Below, piece by piece: positions 43,473 through 52,880 of a stretch of 64,000 bases of DNA. Positions within the stretch are counted from its first letter, which is position 1. Every line of letters starts with the position of its first letter. The position numbers and the translations under genes were made by a program. The notes beneath the pieces were generated by a model. That model saw only the letters and a program-made list of their open reading frames with translations. It had not been told where the DNA came from and made no database searches. Source of the stretch: Rahnella aceris (lineage in GTDB: Bacteria; Pseudomonadota; Gammaproteobacteria; Enterobacterales; Enterobacteriaceae); assembly GCF_011684115.1 (NCBI RefSeq), contig NZ_JAADJV010000001.1, positions 806,001 to 870,000 of the forward strand, written 5' to 3'.

Positions 43473-44954
43473 TTGAGTCAGTCAAATAACGCGACCGCGT
43501 CGCAACACCGGACGGCAATTCCTGCCGGAGCGGGCACATTATTCTTCGTTCAGACATTCGCAACGCTCGGCTTTGCGGTGCTGTATTCCACGCTGGTCCT
43601 GTACGCCACCAAAAAACTCGGTTTCAGTGAAGATAACGCCAACGCCATCATGGGCGTGTTCGGCGCATTCAACTACGGGCTGCATATGTTCGGCGGCTAC
43701 CTTGGCGGGCGTTATCTCAGCAACCGTAATCTGTTCGTGCTCGGCATGGTGTTGCAGGTCTTTGGCTGTGCGCTGATTGCGCTGGAAGGTGTGACCGGGT
43801 TGTACTGGGGATTAGCCATGTTCCTGACCGGCAGCGGACTGAATGTGACCTGTCTGAATATGATGCTGACCCAGCGTTTTGCACCGGACGATGACCGCCG
43901 TGAATCGGCCTTCCTGTGGAATTATGCCGGGATGAATCTGGGCTTCTTTATAGGCTTTGCGGTCGCCGGTTATTTCCAGCTCAGTGAAAACTACCGCGCG
44001 CTGTTCCTGTTCGCCACGTTAGGGAATGTCGCGGCGATTGTGGTGACACTTTCCCGCTGGTCGATTCTGGCCGATATCAGCACGCCGCTGAAAGAGGCCA
44101 GCCGCAGCCAGTTACTGCGCCGGATGGCGGTCGGTATTGCCATCCTGATTGTACTGGTGCCGGTTATCCGCATGTTGCTGACCCACGCAGAATTCAGCAG
44201 TTATTTTGTGGTCGCGCTGGGCATTGTGATTTTCGCATTAATGGCGCTGGTCACTTTTCGCCATCGCGATGCGGATGAACGCCGCCGCATGAAGGCGTAT
44301 CTGCTGCTGGCGCTGGGTTCGTTAGTTTTCTGGACACTGTATCAGCTGGCACCCATGGGGCTGATGCTGTTCTCTGAAAACAACATCAACCTGAATGTAT
44401 ATGGTATCCGCGTGGCACCGCAGTGGATCCAGAACATTAATACCGTGGTTATCGTGATCGGTGGGCCGCTGATGGCACTGTGGTTCAACCGCCTGCGTCA
44501 GCGCGGCTGGAACATCGATATTCCGGCGCAGTTCTCCGCATCCCTGTTCTGTATGGGGCTGGGCATGCTGGTGCTGCCGTTGGGTATTCATCTGGCGGGC
44601 GGCGACGGCCTGGTGGCGTTTAAATGGATTGCCCTCAGCTATCTGCTGCAAAGCATCGGCGAACTGCTGATTTCACCGATCGGTTACGCGATGATCGGCA
44701 AGCTGGCACCGCCGCGTTATCAGGGTGTGATGATGGGCTGCTGGATGATGGTCACTGGCGTGGCGTCGGTGCTGGCCAGTTACATTTCCGGGCTGATGCC
44801 GCAGAACGCGGGCAGTACGCCAGCGCTGACCAATCCGGGCTACAGTCAGGTGTTTAATGCGCTGGGCTGGGGTTCCGTTATCACGGGTGTGGTGCTGCTG
44901 GTGCTTATCCCGCTGCTGCGCCGGATGATCCACCGTGAGCCGGTTGCCGCCTGA
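43473..44954 (+). CDS. POT/PTR-family peptide transporter without the ExxER motif
   Basis: A 493-residue MFS protein with about 12-14 membrane segments, resembling proton-coupled oligopeptide transporters. The FYxxxNxG region 'WNYAGMNLGFFIG' and the late motif 'LQSIGELLISPIGYAMIG' fit. In TM1, where the family has ExxERFxYY, the sequence is 'FFVQTFATLGFAVLYST': both glutamates and the arginine are missing. Proton coupling or ligand would therefore differ from DtpA-D. Start is TTG at 43473, chosen because AGGGGT lies 7 bases upstream and the next ATG falls inside TM segments. It is followed by a terminator. Confidence 0.82.
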   Translation: MSQSNNATASQHRTAIPAGAGTLFFVQTFATLGFAVLYSTLVLYATKKLGFSEDNANAIMGVFGAFNYGLHMFGGYLGGRYLSNRNLFVLGMVLQVFGCALIALEGVTGLYWGLAMFLTGSGLNVTCLNMMLTQRFAPDDDRRESAFLWNYAGMNLGFFIGFAVAGYFQLSENYRALFLFATLGNVAAIVVTLSRWSILADISTPLKEASRSQLLRRMAVGIAILIVLVPVIRMLLTHAEFSSYFVVALGIVIFALMALVTFRHRDADERRRMKAYLLLALGSLVFWTLYQLAPMGLMLFSENNINLNVYGIRVAPQWIQNINTVVIVIGGPLMALWFNRLRQRGWNIDIPAQFSASLFCMGLGMLVLPLGIHLAGGDGLVAFKWIALSYLLQSIGELLISPIGYAMIGKLAPPRYQGVMMGCWMMVTGVASVLASYISGLMPQNAGSTPALTNPGYSQVFNALGWGSVITGVVLLVLIPLLRRMIHREPVAA

Positions 44955-44982
44955 TTTATTCGCAGTCTCCGTCACTCACTTC

Positions 44983-45015
44983 ACAAGCCCCGAATTCCGG
45001 GGCTTGTTCTTTTTT
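44983..45015 (+). terminator. Rho-independent terminator of the POT gene
   Basis: ACAAGCCCCG pairs with CGGGGCTTGT across AATTC; the run TTCTTTTTT follows on the plus strand. Confidence 0.9.
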
Positions 45016-45079
45016 ACGCCACAGGGTTGCATCCCGATGATATTCAGGGAAATCTATCTGTTCACAGGAGGCTTCCCCG

Positions 45080-46021
45080 ATGAACATTATTTTTTACCAC
45101 CCTACATCTGATGCAAAACCCTGGATTGACGGAATAACAAAAAGATTACCGCAGGCCAACGTGCGTGCGTGGAAGGCGAATGATCAGGACCCGGCGGATT
45201 ACGCGCTGGTCTGGCGGCCACCGCATGCCATGCTCGCGCCGCGCACGATGCTGAAAGGTATTTTCGCGCTGGGGGCGGGAGTGGATGCCATCCTGACACA
45301 GGAACAGCGTCAGCCGGGCACATTGCCCGCCGGCGTACCGTTGCTGCGCCTGGAAGATACCGGCATGGCGTTGCAGATGCAGGAATATGCGCTGGCGACG
45401 GTATTACGTTATTTCCGCCGGATGGATGAATATCAGCTCTTCCAGCAACAAAAACAATGGCGCCCGCTTGTTCCGCATTCACGCAGTGAATTCATTATCG
45501 GTATTCTTGGTGCCGGTGTGCTCGGCAGCAGCGTGGCGAAAGCACTGGTGGATATGCAATTCACCGTGCGTAGCTGGAGCCGCAGCGCCAAGTCGCAGGA
45601 AGGCGTAGAGAGTTTCTATGGTGACGATCAACTGGCGACTTTTGCCAGCGGCTGCAAAGTGCTGATCAATCTGTTACCCAACACGCCGCACACCGCCGGT
45701 GTTCTCAATCATAAACTGTTCACAAATCTTTCGCATAATGCGTACCTGATTAACCTTGGTCGTGGCGGACATCTGGTGGAAGGCGATTTGCTGCGTGCGC
45801 TCGACAGCGGGCAGATTGCCGCTGCCACGCTCGACGTTTTCGTTGAAGAACCGTTGCCGGGCATGCACCCGTTCTGGTCGCATCCGCGGGTCAGCATCAC
45901 GCCACACGTCGGTGCGGATACGTTGCCGGAGCAGGCGATGGACAGCATCGTGAGTAACATTCTGGCGATAGAGGCAGGGCGCGAGCCGACGGGACGTGTC
46001 GATCCCGGCCGGGGTTACTGA
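45080..46021 (+). CDS. ghrA: Glyoxylate/hydroxypyruvate reductase GhrA
   Basis: A 313-residue NADPH-dependent 2-hydroxyacid dehydrogenase reducing glyoxylate and hydroxypyruvate. Rossmann region 'GILGAGVLGSSVAKALVD' and 'INLGRGGHLVEGDLLRAL' are canonical, and the catalytic Arg, Glu and His lie in 'LINLLPNTPHTAG' to 'PHVGADTLPEQ'. The start 'MNIIFYHPTSDAKPW' matches enterobacterial GhrA. It has a good AGGAGG ribosome site and is followed by ycdX, as in E. coli. Confidence 0.95.
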   Translation: MNIIFYHPTSDAKPWIDGITKRLPQANVRAWKANDQDPADYALVWRPPHAMLAPRTMLKGIFALGAGVDAILTQEQRQPGTLPAGVPLLRLEDTGMALQMQEYALATVLRYFRRMDEYQLFQQQKQWRPLVPHSRSEFIIGILGAGVLGSSVAKALVDMQFTVRSWSRSAKSQEGVESFYGDDQLATFASGCKVLINLLPNTPHTAGVLNHKLFTNLSHNAYLINLGRGGHLVEGDLLRALDSGQIAAATLDVFVEEPLPGMHPFWSHPRVSITPHVGADTLPEQAMDSIVSNILAIEAGREPTGRVDPGRGY

Positions 46022-46089
46022 TATTCATCTGCTAACATTATAAATGCTGCGGTTATGTTGCCGCAGCGGAATACTTTCAAGGAGAGTAC

Positions 46090-46830
46090 ATGCCTTACCC
46101 GGTTGATTTACATATGCATACCGTTGCCAGCACCCACGCCTACAGCACGTTACATGATTACATTGATGAAGCCGCCGAAAAGGGCATTAAGCTGTTTGCC
46201 ATCACTGATCATGGTCCTGATATGGCTGATGCGCCGCACTACTGGCATTTTATGAATATGCGGGTCTGGCCGCGTCTGGTGAATGGCATCGGTATCCTGC
46301 GTGGCATCGAGTCGAATATTAAAAACATTCATGGTGATATCGACTGTACCGGCCCGATGCTCAAAGAAATCGACGTGATTATTGCCGGTTTCCATGAGCC
46401 GGTGATGCAGCCCGTCGATAAAGAAACCCATACCGCTGCGATGATTGCAGCGATGGCGGGGGGTGAAGTGCATATTATTTCGCACCCGGGCAACCCGAAA
46501 TACCCGATTGATATTCCTGCTGTGGCGGCGGCTGCCGCGAAATATAACGTCGCGCTGGAGCTGAATAACTCATCGTTTATTCATTCACGTGCGGGCAGCG
46601 AGCCAAATTGCCGTGCGATTGCGCTGGCAGTAAAAGAAGCCGGTGGCTGGCTGGCGCTGGGGTCAGATTCGCACATCGCTTATTCACTCGGGGGCTTTGA
46701 ACATTGCGAACGTATCCTGCGTGAAATTGATTTTCCGCAAGACCGTATTCTTAATGTCAGCCCGCGTCGTTTCCTCGATTTTCTCGAGGCCCGGGGTCGC
46801 GCGCCCATTGCTGAATTAAGCGAACTGTGA
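46090..46830 (+). CDS. ycdX: PHP-domain phosphatase YcdX
   Basis: A 246-residue PHP-family metal-dependent hydrolase with the trinuclear zinc pattern '[16 protein letters not shown]', 'AITDHGPDM', 'GIESNIKN', '[13 protein letters not shown]' and 'LGSDSHIAY'. It is alkaline phosphatase-like in vitro in E. coli and needed for swarming; physiological substrate unclear. It follows ghrA by 68 bp and precedes ycdY. Confidence 0.94.
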   Translation: MPYPVDLHMHTVASTHAYSTLHDYIDEAAEKGIKLFAITDHGPDMADAPHYWHFMNMRVWPRLVNGIGILRGIESNIKNIHGDIDCTGPMLKEIDVIIAGFHEPVMQPVDKETHTAAMIAAMAGGEVHIISHPGNPKYPIDIPAVAAAAAKYNVALELNNSSFIHSRAGSEPNCRAIALAVKEAGGWLALGSDSHIAYSLGGFEHCERILREIDFPQDRILNVSPRRFLDFLEARGRAPIAELSEL

Positions 46831-46890
46831 CATTGTCGCGACCAAATTGCGGGGGATTAACCCTTTTCATTATCTGATCAGGTTACTGTT

Positions 46891-47475
46891 ATGAATGAAT
46901 TTTCGATTGTCTGCCGCGTGCTGGGCACGTTGTTTTACCGTCAGCCGCAGGATCCGTTGCTGGTTCCGTTGTTTGGCCTGATTCAGGACGGAAAGCTGCG
47001 TGAGCACTGGCCGCTGGAGCAAGATGCGTTGCTGATCCGCTTGCAGGAAAGTGCCAATCCGCAAGCGCTGGCCGCTGAATTTAACCGTCTGTTTGTCGGT
47101 TCAGAATGTGCGGTATCGCCGTTCCGCAGTGATTATGTTGACGGCGCAAATGAAATGGATGTGCGCACATTCCTGCAACAGCGCGGTATGCCGCTGGGCG
47201 AAACGCCTGCTGATCATTTCGGTGCCATGTTACTGGCCGCCTCCTGGCTGGAAGATCAGTCGCAGGAAGATGAAGTCAGCGCGCAAATTACGCTGTTTGA
47301 TGACTACCTGTTCCCGTGGTGCGGTAAATTCCTCGGTAAAGTGGAAGCCCATGCCACCAGCGGTTTCTACCGCACGCTGTCTGAAATCAGCCGCGAAGCC
47401 TTGCAGGCGATGCGCGACGAACTCGAAGAGCAACTGCCGCCGGATCTGGATGACGCGGAAGAAGACGACCAGTAA
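46891..47475 (+). CDS. ycdY: YcdY, TorD/DmsD-family chaperone
   Basis: A 194-residue all-helical chaperone that is thought to assist YcdX metal loading. The TorD-family signature is 'AEFNRLFVGSECAVSPFRSD' with 'YLFPWCGKFLGKVEAHATSG'. The acidic tail 'EEQLPPDLDDAEEDDQ' is a little longer than in E. coli YcdY (184 residues). Convergent with yceB across a shared terminator. Confidence 0.93.
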   Translation: MNEFSIVCRVLGTLFYRQPQDPLLVPLFGLIQDGKLREHWPLEQDALLIRLQESANPQALAAEFNRLFVGSECAVSPFRSDYVDGANEMDVRTFLQQRGMPLGETPADHFGAMLLAASWLEDQSQEDEVSAQITLFDDYLFPWCGKFLGKVEAHATSGFYRTLSEISREALQAMRDELEEQLPPDLDDAEEDDQ

Positions 47476-47492
47476 TCCTGAACACAGCATGT

Positions 47493-47530
47493 AAAAAGCC
47501 CGGCGGTGAGTCATCACGCCGGGCTTTCTT
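47493..47530. terminator. Bidirectional terminator between ycdY and yceB
   Basis: AAGCCCGGCG at 47496-47505 pairs with CGCCGGGCTT at 47517-47526, with A-run left and T-run right, serving the convergent ycdY and yceB genes. Confidence 0.85.
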
Positions 47531-47548
47531 ATTATCGGTTTACTCAGA

Positions 47549-48112
47549 CTAATCAGTAAAAGGTATCACCAACTGACCCGGTTTCACTTCAATTCCTTTC
47601 GCCAGTTTCTTCGCCATCGCTTCACCTTTGCTGTGATCGCCATTGAGCACATAAGCCGGACGCTGGTTGAAATAGGTGTTCAGCGAATTGTTCAGATAAG
47701 GCATCAGGCCTTTCATCACGTTGTCCATTTTCTCAGGCTTGATGGTGTAATCCACCACCTGCATATCCCGCAGGAAAATGGCGCCTTTCTCGCGATCATA
47801 AGTTGGATGCGCTTTCAGGGTCAGGCGCATATCGGCTTTCTGCGGGCCGAACAGTGAGGATACATCGACATGGGCGTCGCCGGTCAGCGTCACGATACCG
47901 GGTTCAGCCCGGCCAATCTGGCTGCTGAGATTGGTCAGCACCAGTTTGGCATCCACCAGTCCCGGAACGCCCAACTGTTTTTCAAAGTTGTTGTTCTTTT
48001 GCAGGTAATCATTCACCTGCTGCTCACTGATGGTGTACTGCGTCAGTTGATTACAGCCTGCCAGTAAGCTGGCACACATCAGTACTGCGGCACCCAGAAA
48101 TCGCTTTGTCAT
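47549..48112 (-). CDS. yceB: DUF1439 lipoprotein YceB
   Basis: A 187-residue outer-membrane-type lipoprotein. The signal peptide ends in the lipobox 'LLAGC' with the lipidated Cys at residue 20 and Asn at +2, so it should reach the outer membrane. The DUF1439 domain follows ('GVPGLVDAKLVLTNLSSQIG', 'FGPQKADMRLTLKAHPTYD'). Function unknown; length equals E. coli YceB (186). Confidence 0.93.
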   Translation of the reverse strand: MTKRFLGAAVLMCASLLAGCNQLTQYTISEQQVNDYLQKNNNFEKQLGVPGLVDAKLVLTNLSSQIGRAEPGIVTLTGDAHVDVSSLFGPQKADMRLTLKAHPTYDREKGAIFLRDMQVVDYTIKPEKMDNVMKGLMPYLNNSLNTYFNQRPAYVLNGDHSKGEAMAKKLAKGIEVKPGQLVIPFTD

Positions 48113-48262
48113 TCTTCCCTCATTACGTAAAAACTATTTCGTCAGCATGACCGTAAAGCATCATGGCTCCAATCAGACAACGCTGATTAGCCTAAGTGCT
48201 GAAGGGAGGGAATAAAAGGGAAAATTGCCGGAAGCGGACTTCCGGCAAAAAGTATAACGGGC

Positions 48263-48910
48263 TTAGCTTGCGAGACGGGAGAGAAGATTTACCTGAGTCT
48301 GTTTCGCCATATTATCGCGGTAGGCCTGAACCCGTGAAGGCCAGTCGATGCCTTGCACAATCGACAGCGAACGCAGCAACGGCCAGAGATTAATGTCATC
48401 TTCGGAAAGCTCGCCGTTCACCGCATTCGGCTCGACGATCAGTTTGTCGAGTGCGCGCAAATCCTGACTGATTTTCTTCACCAGACCTTCGGAATGTTGC
48501 AGATGCTCCTGAAAACTGCCGCTGGCAGCCTGCTTTTTATCGGCGAAGTATTTACGGGCTTCCGGCGTGGAGAATTCTTCCAGTGGTGCGGTGGCAAAAC
48601 GCGGCAACAACAGACGTCCGGTATATTCAGAAACCTGACGCAACCACGCGGCAACAGATGCGTTCAGCGGGCCGGTCAGCAGCGGTTTACCGTCACTTTT
48701 GTCGATGTAATGCACGATATCCATACTTTCCGGCATGAAGCCGCCATCCTCTTTTTGCAGGACAGGCACCATCTTTTTACCCACCATTGAAATGGGTGTT
48801 TTTTCATCGTCGTTGAGCAGCACCTTGATCTCAACCGGGATGTTCTTCAAACCGAAAATCATGCGGGCTTTCACGCAGAAAGGGCAATGTTCGTAAACGT
48901 AAAGTCTCAT
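48263..48910 (-). CDS. grxB: Glutaredoxin 2
   Basis: A 215-residue glutaredoxin with GST-like fold. The redox pair is Cys9-Pro-Phe-Cys12 in 'YVYEHCPFCVKARMIFGL'; the C-terminal helical domain follows the 'MPESMDIVHYIDK' cis-proline and glutathione site. It reduces protein disulfides and deglutathionylates targets using glutathione. Length and neighbours yceB and mdtH match the enterobacterial order. Confidence 0.96.
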   Translation of the reverse strand: MRLYVYEHCPFCVKARMIFGLKNIPVEIKVLLNDDEKTPISMVGKKMVPVLQKEDGGFMPESMDIVHYIDKSDGKPLLTGPLNASVAAWLRQVSEYTGRLLLPRFATAPLEEFSTPEARKYFADKKQAASGSFQEHLQHSEGLVKKISQDLRALDKLIVEPNAVNGELSEDDINLWPLLRSLSIVQGIDWPSRVQAYRDNMAKQTQVNLLSRLAS

Positions 48911-49087
48911 AGTACGTAGCTCCTGTTATCGCCGGCGGTGACCTGTAGGGTGCATGAAAACTGCCGGATGTAGGTTCGGATTTTGTCTAACGCTATGATT
49001 CAGTATGGGTATAGATGGATGTGAGATCAAACCGCATTCTCTGGAACGCGGTTTCCATCAGGGTACTGCATAAGAAATTACGGAAGA

Positions 49088-50293
49088 TCAACCGCCGCTG
49101 AGCATGGCCGGTTCGATGCGGCGCAGGTTGAACTGCCAGTACAAACCGGTGAGGGTGATGAAGCCAACGACGCCGAGTAATAACCACGGCAATTCAGGCA
49201 GTTCGAGCGCACGGCCGGTGTCGTACATCCAGCCGCCACCGGTATAACCGATGACGCCGCCCAGAGCCAGTCCCAGACGGCTGAAGCCCATGTAGCTGCC
49301 GCGTGCGCGGGCGTCGGCCAGAGATGCACCCAGGGTTTCACGCGCCGGTTCGGCGATGATCGAACCAATGTAGAAAAAGCCAATCAGCAATAATAACGGA
49401 TTGATTGAGGTAACCAGCCCGACCGGCAGCAGGCTCAATGTCATGATCAGCAGACCGAACATCAGGCGCTGTTCAAGACGGAAACGTTTTTCGCTCCAGC
49501 GGGCAATCGGATACAACAGCGTCAGCGACAGTACGGCTTCAATGGCGTACATCCATTTCACCGCCGACGGGCTGCCCGCGACATCATTGACCGCAATCGG
49601 CAACATCAGCATCACCTGCACGGTCAGCATGTAATAGCCAGTCAGCGTCAGCACGTAGGCCAGAAAACGACGGTCGCGCAGCACGCGCATCATGCCTTCG
49701 CGCATAGGGGTGCGCAGGGTGGAAATGCGGTAAGCCGGTAACAGCCAGGCGTTGCAGGCCGCGGCCAGACAAAAGATTGCGGCTCCGGTCCAGCAGACGT
49801 AATGGAAATCATATTGCAGCAGCCAGCTACCGATCAGTGCGCCAATGACGGCACCCGCGCTGTCCTGCATCATCATCAGGGAGAAGAAGCGGCTGCGCTC
49901 GTGCGGACGGGTCAGTTTTATGACCAGCGCGGTACGCGGCGGATCAAACAACGTGCCGCCAAGACCGGAGAGAATACACGAACAGACCAGAATCCACGGT
50001 TGATCGGCCATCGCCATCGTGGCAAAGCCCGCCGCGCGCAATAACATGCCGGTGATAATCATGGGTTTCGCCCCAAACCGGTCAGCAATCGCCCCGCCAA
50101 AAATGCCCAGTCCCTGTTGCGTAAGCTGACGAACGCCGAGTGCCAGGCCGACGGCCATTGCCGCCCAGCCAAGCTGATCGACAAATCGGATCGAGATCAA
50201 CGGAAAAACCACGAAAAAGCCTAAAATAACCAGCGCGTTGTCTAATAACAGAAAATACTTACCCAAGCTCCGAGCTTGTGATACCAGAGACAT
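49088..50293 (-). CDS. mdtH: Multidrug efflux MFS transporter MdtH
   Basis: A 401-residue inner-membrane transporter with 12 membrane segments. It opens '[20 protein letters not shown]' and carries the MFS motif A '[18 protein letters not shown]'. E. coli MdtH (402 residues) confers resistance to quinolones when over-expressed. It is divergent from rimJ, as in E. coli; the 212-bp spacer has no recognised operator. Confidence 0.95.
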   Translation of the reverse strand: MSLVSQARSLGKYFLLLDNALVILGFFVVFPLISIRFVDQLGWAAMAVGLALGVRQLTQQGLGIFGGAIADRFGAKPMIITGMLLRAAGFATMAMADQPWILVCSCILSGLGGTLFDPPRTALVIKLTRPHERSRFFSLMMMQDSAGAVIGALIGSWLLQYDFHYVCWTGAAIFCLAAACNAWLLPAYRISTLRTPMREGMMRVLRDRRFLAYVLTLTGYYMLTVQVMLMLPIAVNDVAGSPSAVKWMYAIEAVLSLTLLYPIARWSEKRFRLEQRLMFGLLIMTLSLLPVGLVTSINPLLLLIGFFYIGSIIAEPARETLGASLADARARGSYMGFSRLGLALGGVIGYTGGGWMYDTGRALELPELPWLLLGVVGFITLTGLYWQFNLRRIEPAMLSGG

Positions 50294-50505
50294 GCTTCAC
50301 CATGAGCGATTATATGTATCCTGTCCGGCAGATACAGAAAGGAGAAAAGACCGTTCCAGTCTGAACCGGAAACAGGCATTTAGATAGGGCGCTATTGATA
50401 ATATTTTTTTATCGTCAAGCCGCGCTCTGACTGGCAGAATTAGCGGTGATCTGTCGTTTCCTATAAATTCTATTTATCGACCCATGCGGGATGTGGAGGG
50501 AAGGG

Positions 50506-51093
50506 ATGTTTGGCTACAAATCTGCCGTGCCAAAGGTGCGGCTTACCACTGATCGGATGGTCCTGCGCCTGGTTCATGACCGTGATGCGCACCGGCTGGC
50601 TGAATACTACGCTGAGAACCGCGCGTTTCTGAAACCGTGGGAACCGGTCAGGGATGAAAGCCATTGTTATCCCTCAGGATGGCAGGCGCGTCTGGGGCTG
50701 ATTACCGAGATGCAAAAACAAGGCAGTGCGTATTACTTCATCCTGCTCGACCCCGATGAAAATCGCGTGATGGGCGTGGCGAATTTCAGCAATGTGCTGC
50801 GCGGTTCTTTCCATGCCTGTTTCCTCGGGTATTCGCTCGGCCAGGAATGGCAGGGTAAAGGTCTGATGCAGGAAGCGTTGCAGACGCTTATCCGCTATAT
50901 GCAACGCCAGCAAAAAATGCACCGCATCATGGCCAATTACATGCCGCACAATAAACGCAGCGGCCAGCTTCTCGAACGTCTCGGCTTTGAACGCGAAGGT
51001 TACGCCAAAGATTACCTGCTGATTGACGGCAAATGGCAGGACCACGTGCTGACGGCATTAACCTGGCAAGAATGGACACCCCCGTCCCGATAA
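50506..51093 (+). CDS. rimJ: Ribosomal protein S5-alanine N-acetyltransferase RimJ
   Basis: A 195-residue GNAT acetyltransferase that acetylates the N-terminal Ala of S5. '[14 protein letters not shown]', the acetyl-CoA loop '[17 protein letters not shown]' and '[20 protein letters not shown]' match RimJ. I chose the ATG at 50506, five codons inside the longest frame, because AGGGAAGGG precedes it and the result '[17 protein letters not shown]' equals the E. coli start. 10 bp before yceH. Confidence 0.95.
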   Translation: MFGYKSAVPKVRLTTDRMVLRLVHDRDAHRLAEYYAENRAFLKPWEPVRDESHCYPSGWQARLGLITEMQKQGSAYYFILLDPDENRVMGVANFSNVLRGSFHACFLGYSLGQEWQGKGLMQEALQTLIRYMQRQQKMHRIMANYMPHNKRSGQLLERLGFEREGYAKDYLLIDGKWQDHVLTALTWQEWTPPSR

Positions 51094-51103
51094 GGAGAGC
51101 AAC

Positions 51104-51763
51104 ATGAAACACGAACTCAGCGCCCGGGAGGCCCGTGTTGTGGGCTGTTTACTGGAAAAACAACTCACCACGCCAGAACAGTATCCGATGACCCTTAACG
51201 GCCTGACCACGGCCTGCAATCAGAAGACGAACCGCGAGCCGGTGATGGAACTGAGCGAAAGTGACGTTCAGCAAACGCTGGATTTGCTGCTGCGTAAACA
51301 CATTATCCGCACCCTGAGCGGCTCACGTACCATGAAGTATGAGCACCGTTTCTGTAATTCTGAATTCGGCAATCTCAAATTTTCCCCGCAGGAAGTGGCG
51401 GTGGTGACCACGCTGTTGTTGCGCGGCGCACAAACGCCGGGCGAGTTGCGTACCCGCACTAACCGTCTGCATGATTTCTCGGACGTTGCCGAAGTTGAAC
51501 AAACGCTGACTGAACTGACAAACCGCGAAGACGGCCCGTTCTGCGTGCGTCTGGCCCGAGAACCCGGGAAACGTGAAAGCCGCTATATGCATCTTTTCAG
51601 CGGCGAAGTCAGTAATGTGGCCAGTACCCATGAAGAACCGCTGTTCAGCGCCGAGGCACAAAGCGCTGATCTGACTCTGATCGCGCGCGTGGAAACACTG
51701 GAAGCTGAAGTGGCGGAGCTGAAACAGCGTCTGGAAAATTTGTTGCAACATCTGGCTGATTAA
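51104..51763 (+). CDS. yceH: DUF480 protein YceH
   Basis: A 219-residue conserved protein with two winged-helix-like repeats: '[20 protein letters not shown]' at 8-27 and '[20 protein letters not shown]', and the C-terminal coiled coil '[19 protein letters not shown]'. The function is not established. It lies in the conserved rimJ-yceH-mviM-murJ order, likely co-transcribed. Confidence 0.94.
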   Translation: MKHELSAREARVVGCLLEKQLTTPEQYPMTLNGLTTACNQKTNREPVMELSESDVQQTLDLLLRKHIIRTLSGSRTMKYEHRFCNSEFGNLKFSPQEVAVVTTLLLRGAQTPGELRTRTNRLHDFSDVAEVEQTLTELTNREDGPFCVRLAREPGKRESRYMHLFSGEVSNVASTHEEPLFSAEAQSADLTLIARVETLEAEVAELKQRLENLLQHLAD

Positions 51764-51775
51764 CAGGAGCGGGTT

Positions 51776-52687
51776 GTGAGTAAATTACGTATTGGTGTTA
51801 TCGGGCTGGGTGGGATTGCGCAAAAAGCCTATCTGCCGGTGCTGAGTCACGCTGAAAACTGGACGCTGGTCGGCGGGTTTTCCCCGAATCAGCAAAAGGC
51901 GCAGACCATTTGCGACAGTTATCGTATGGCGTGTTTTTCCCGCATGGATGAACTGGCGGGCCAGTGTGACGCGGTTTTTGTGCACAGCAGCACCGCCAGC
52001 CATTTTGAAGTGGTCGGGCAATTGCTGGCGCAGGGCGTGCATGTGTATGTCGATAAACCGCTGGCTGCTGAGCTTGAGCAGGCTGAGCAGTTGGTTGAAC
52101 AGGCGCGCAAGACAGGCAAAACGCTGATGGTCGGCTTCAACCGTCGCTTTGCACCGTTGTATCGTCAGCTCAAAGATAACATGCAGAGCGCTGCATCTTT
52201 GCGCATGGACAAACACCGGACGGATAGCGTGGGGCCAAACGATCTGCGATTCACCTTGCTGGACGATTATCTGCACGTGGTCGATACCGCGCTGTGGCTG
52301 GCAGGCGGTAATGCCAGTCTGGAAAGCGGTCTGATTCAGATTAACGAAGCGAATCAGATGTTGTACGGCGAACATCATTTCCTCTGTGGCGAAACGCTGG
52401 TGACGACATCGATGCATCGCCGGGCAGGGACTTTCCGCGAGAGCGTGCAGGCGGTGACTGAAGGCGCGGTGTATCAGCTGGACAATATGCAAATCTGGCG
52501 CGAGGAACAGCAGGATATTCTCACACAACTGCCGGTACCGGGCTGGCAAAGTACCCTGACACAGCGCGGATTTGTCGGTGCGATTGAACACTTTGTGACC
52601 TGCGTGAGTAATCAGACGGCGCCGGAAACCAGCGGCGAGCAGGCGATTTATGCGCAGGCAATGATCGAGAAGATTCTGAATTCTTAA
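51776..52687 (+). CDS. mviM: Gfo/Idh/MocA-family oxidoreductase MviM (YceM)
   Basis: A 303-residue NAD(P)-binding oxidoreductase. The Rossmann loop is 'GVIGLGGIAQKAYLP', followed by 'VYVDKPLAAELEQAEQLVEQ' (catalytic Lys in DKP) and 'MVGFNRRFAPLYRQL'. The GTG start is preceded by CAGGAG at 8 bases. Always next to murJ in enterobacteria; substrate is unknown. The opposite strand carries a long but non-coding open frame. Confidence 0.93.
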   Translation: MSKLRIGVIGLGGIAQKAYLPVLSHAENWTLVGGFSPNQQKAQTICDSYRMACFSRMDELAGQCDAVFVHSSTASHFEVVGQLLAQGVHVYVDKPLAAELEQAEQLVEQARKTGKTLMVGFNRRFAPLYRQLKDNMQSAASLRMDKHRTDSVGPNDLRFTLLDDYLHVVDTALWLAGGNASLESGLIQINEANQMLYGEHHFLCGETLVTTSMHRRAGTFRESVQAVTEGAVYQLDNMQIWREEQQDILTQLPVPGWQSTLTQRGFVGAIEHFVTCVSNQTAPETSGEQAIYAQAMIEKILNS

Positions 52688-52808
52688 CAAAAAAGCCGCG
52701 CGGGATGGCGTGGTTAACACTCTATAACAACATAAAACAACTGCCGGTGGCTATTGTATTGCGGATGCGTAGACTAAGCGCATCTTTGAGCCATGCGGCT
52801 TCATCTCT

Positions 52809-52830
52809 CACGCCTGCTGATGCAGGCGTG
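52809..52830. repeat. 9-bp perfect hairpin between mviM and murJ
   Basis: CACGCCTGC and GCAGGCGTG pair perfectly around TGAT. No T-run follows, so it is not a classic terminator; it may stabilise mRNA ends or slow transcription between mviM and murJ, which are 193 bp apart. Confidence 0.5.
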
Positions 52831-52880
52831 ATGGTTTAACTATTTGATATACATGTAAACCGGTAAACAAGAAAAGTGAC

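Noticed and set aside
51785..52720. 311-codon frame antisense to mviM
   Set aside because: mviM has clear Rossmann and GFO/IDH motifs; the antisense translation is Cys/Arg-rich with no domain.
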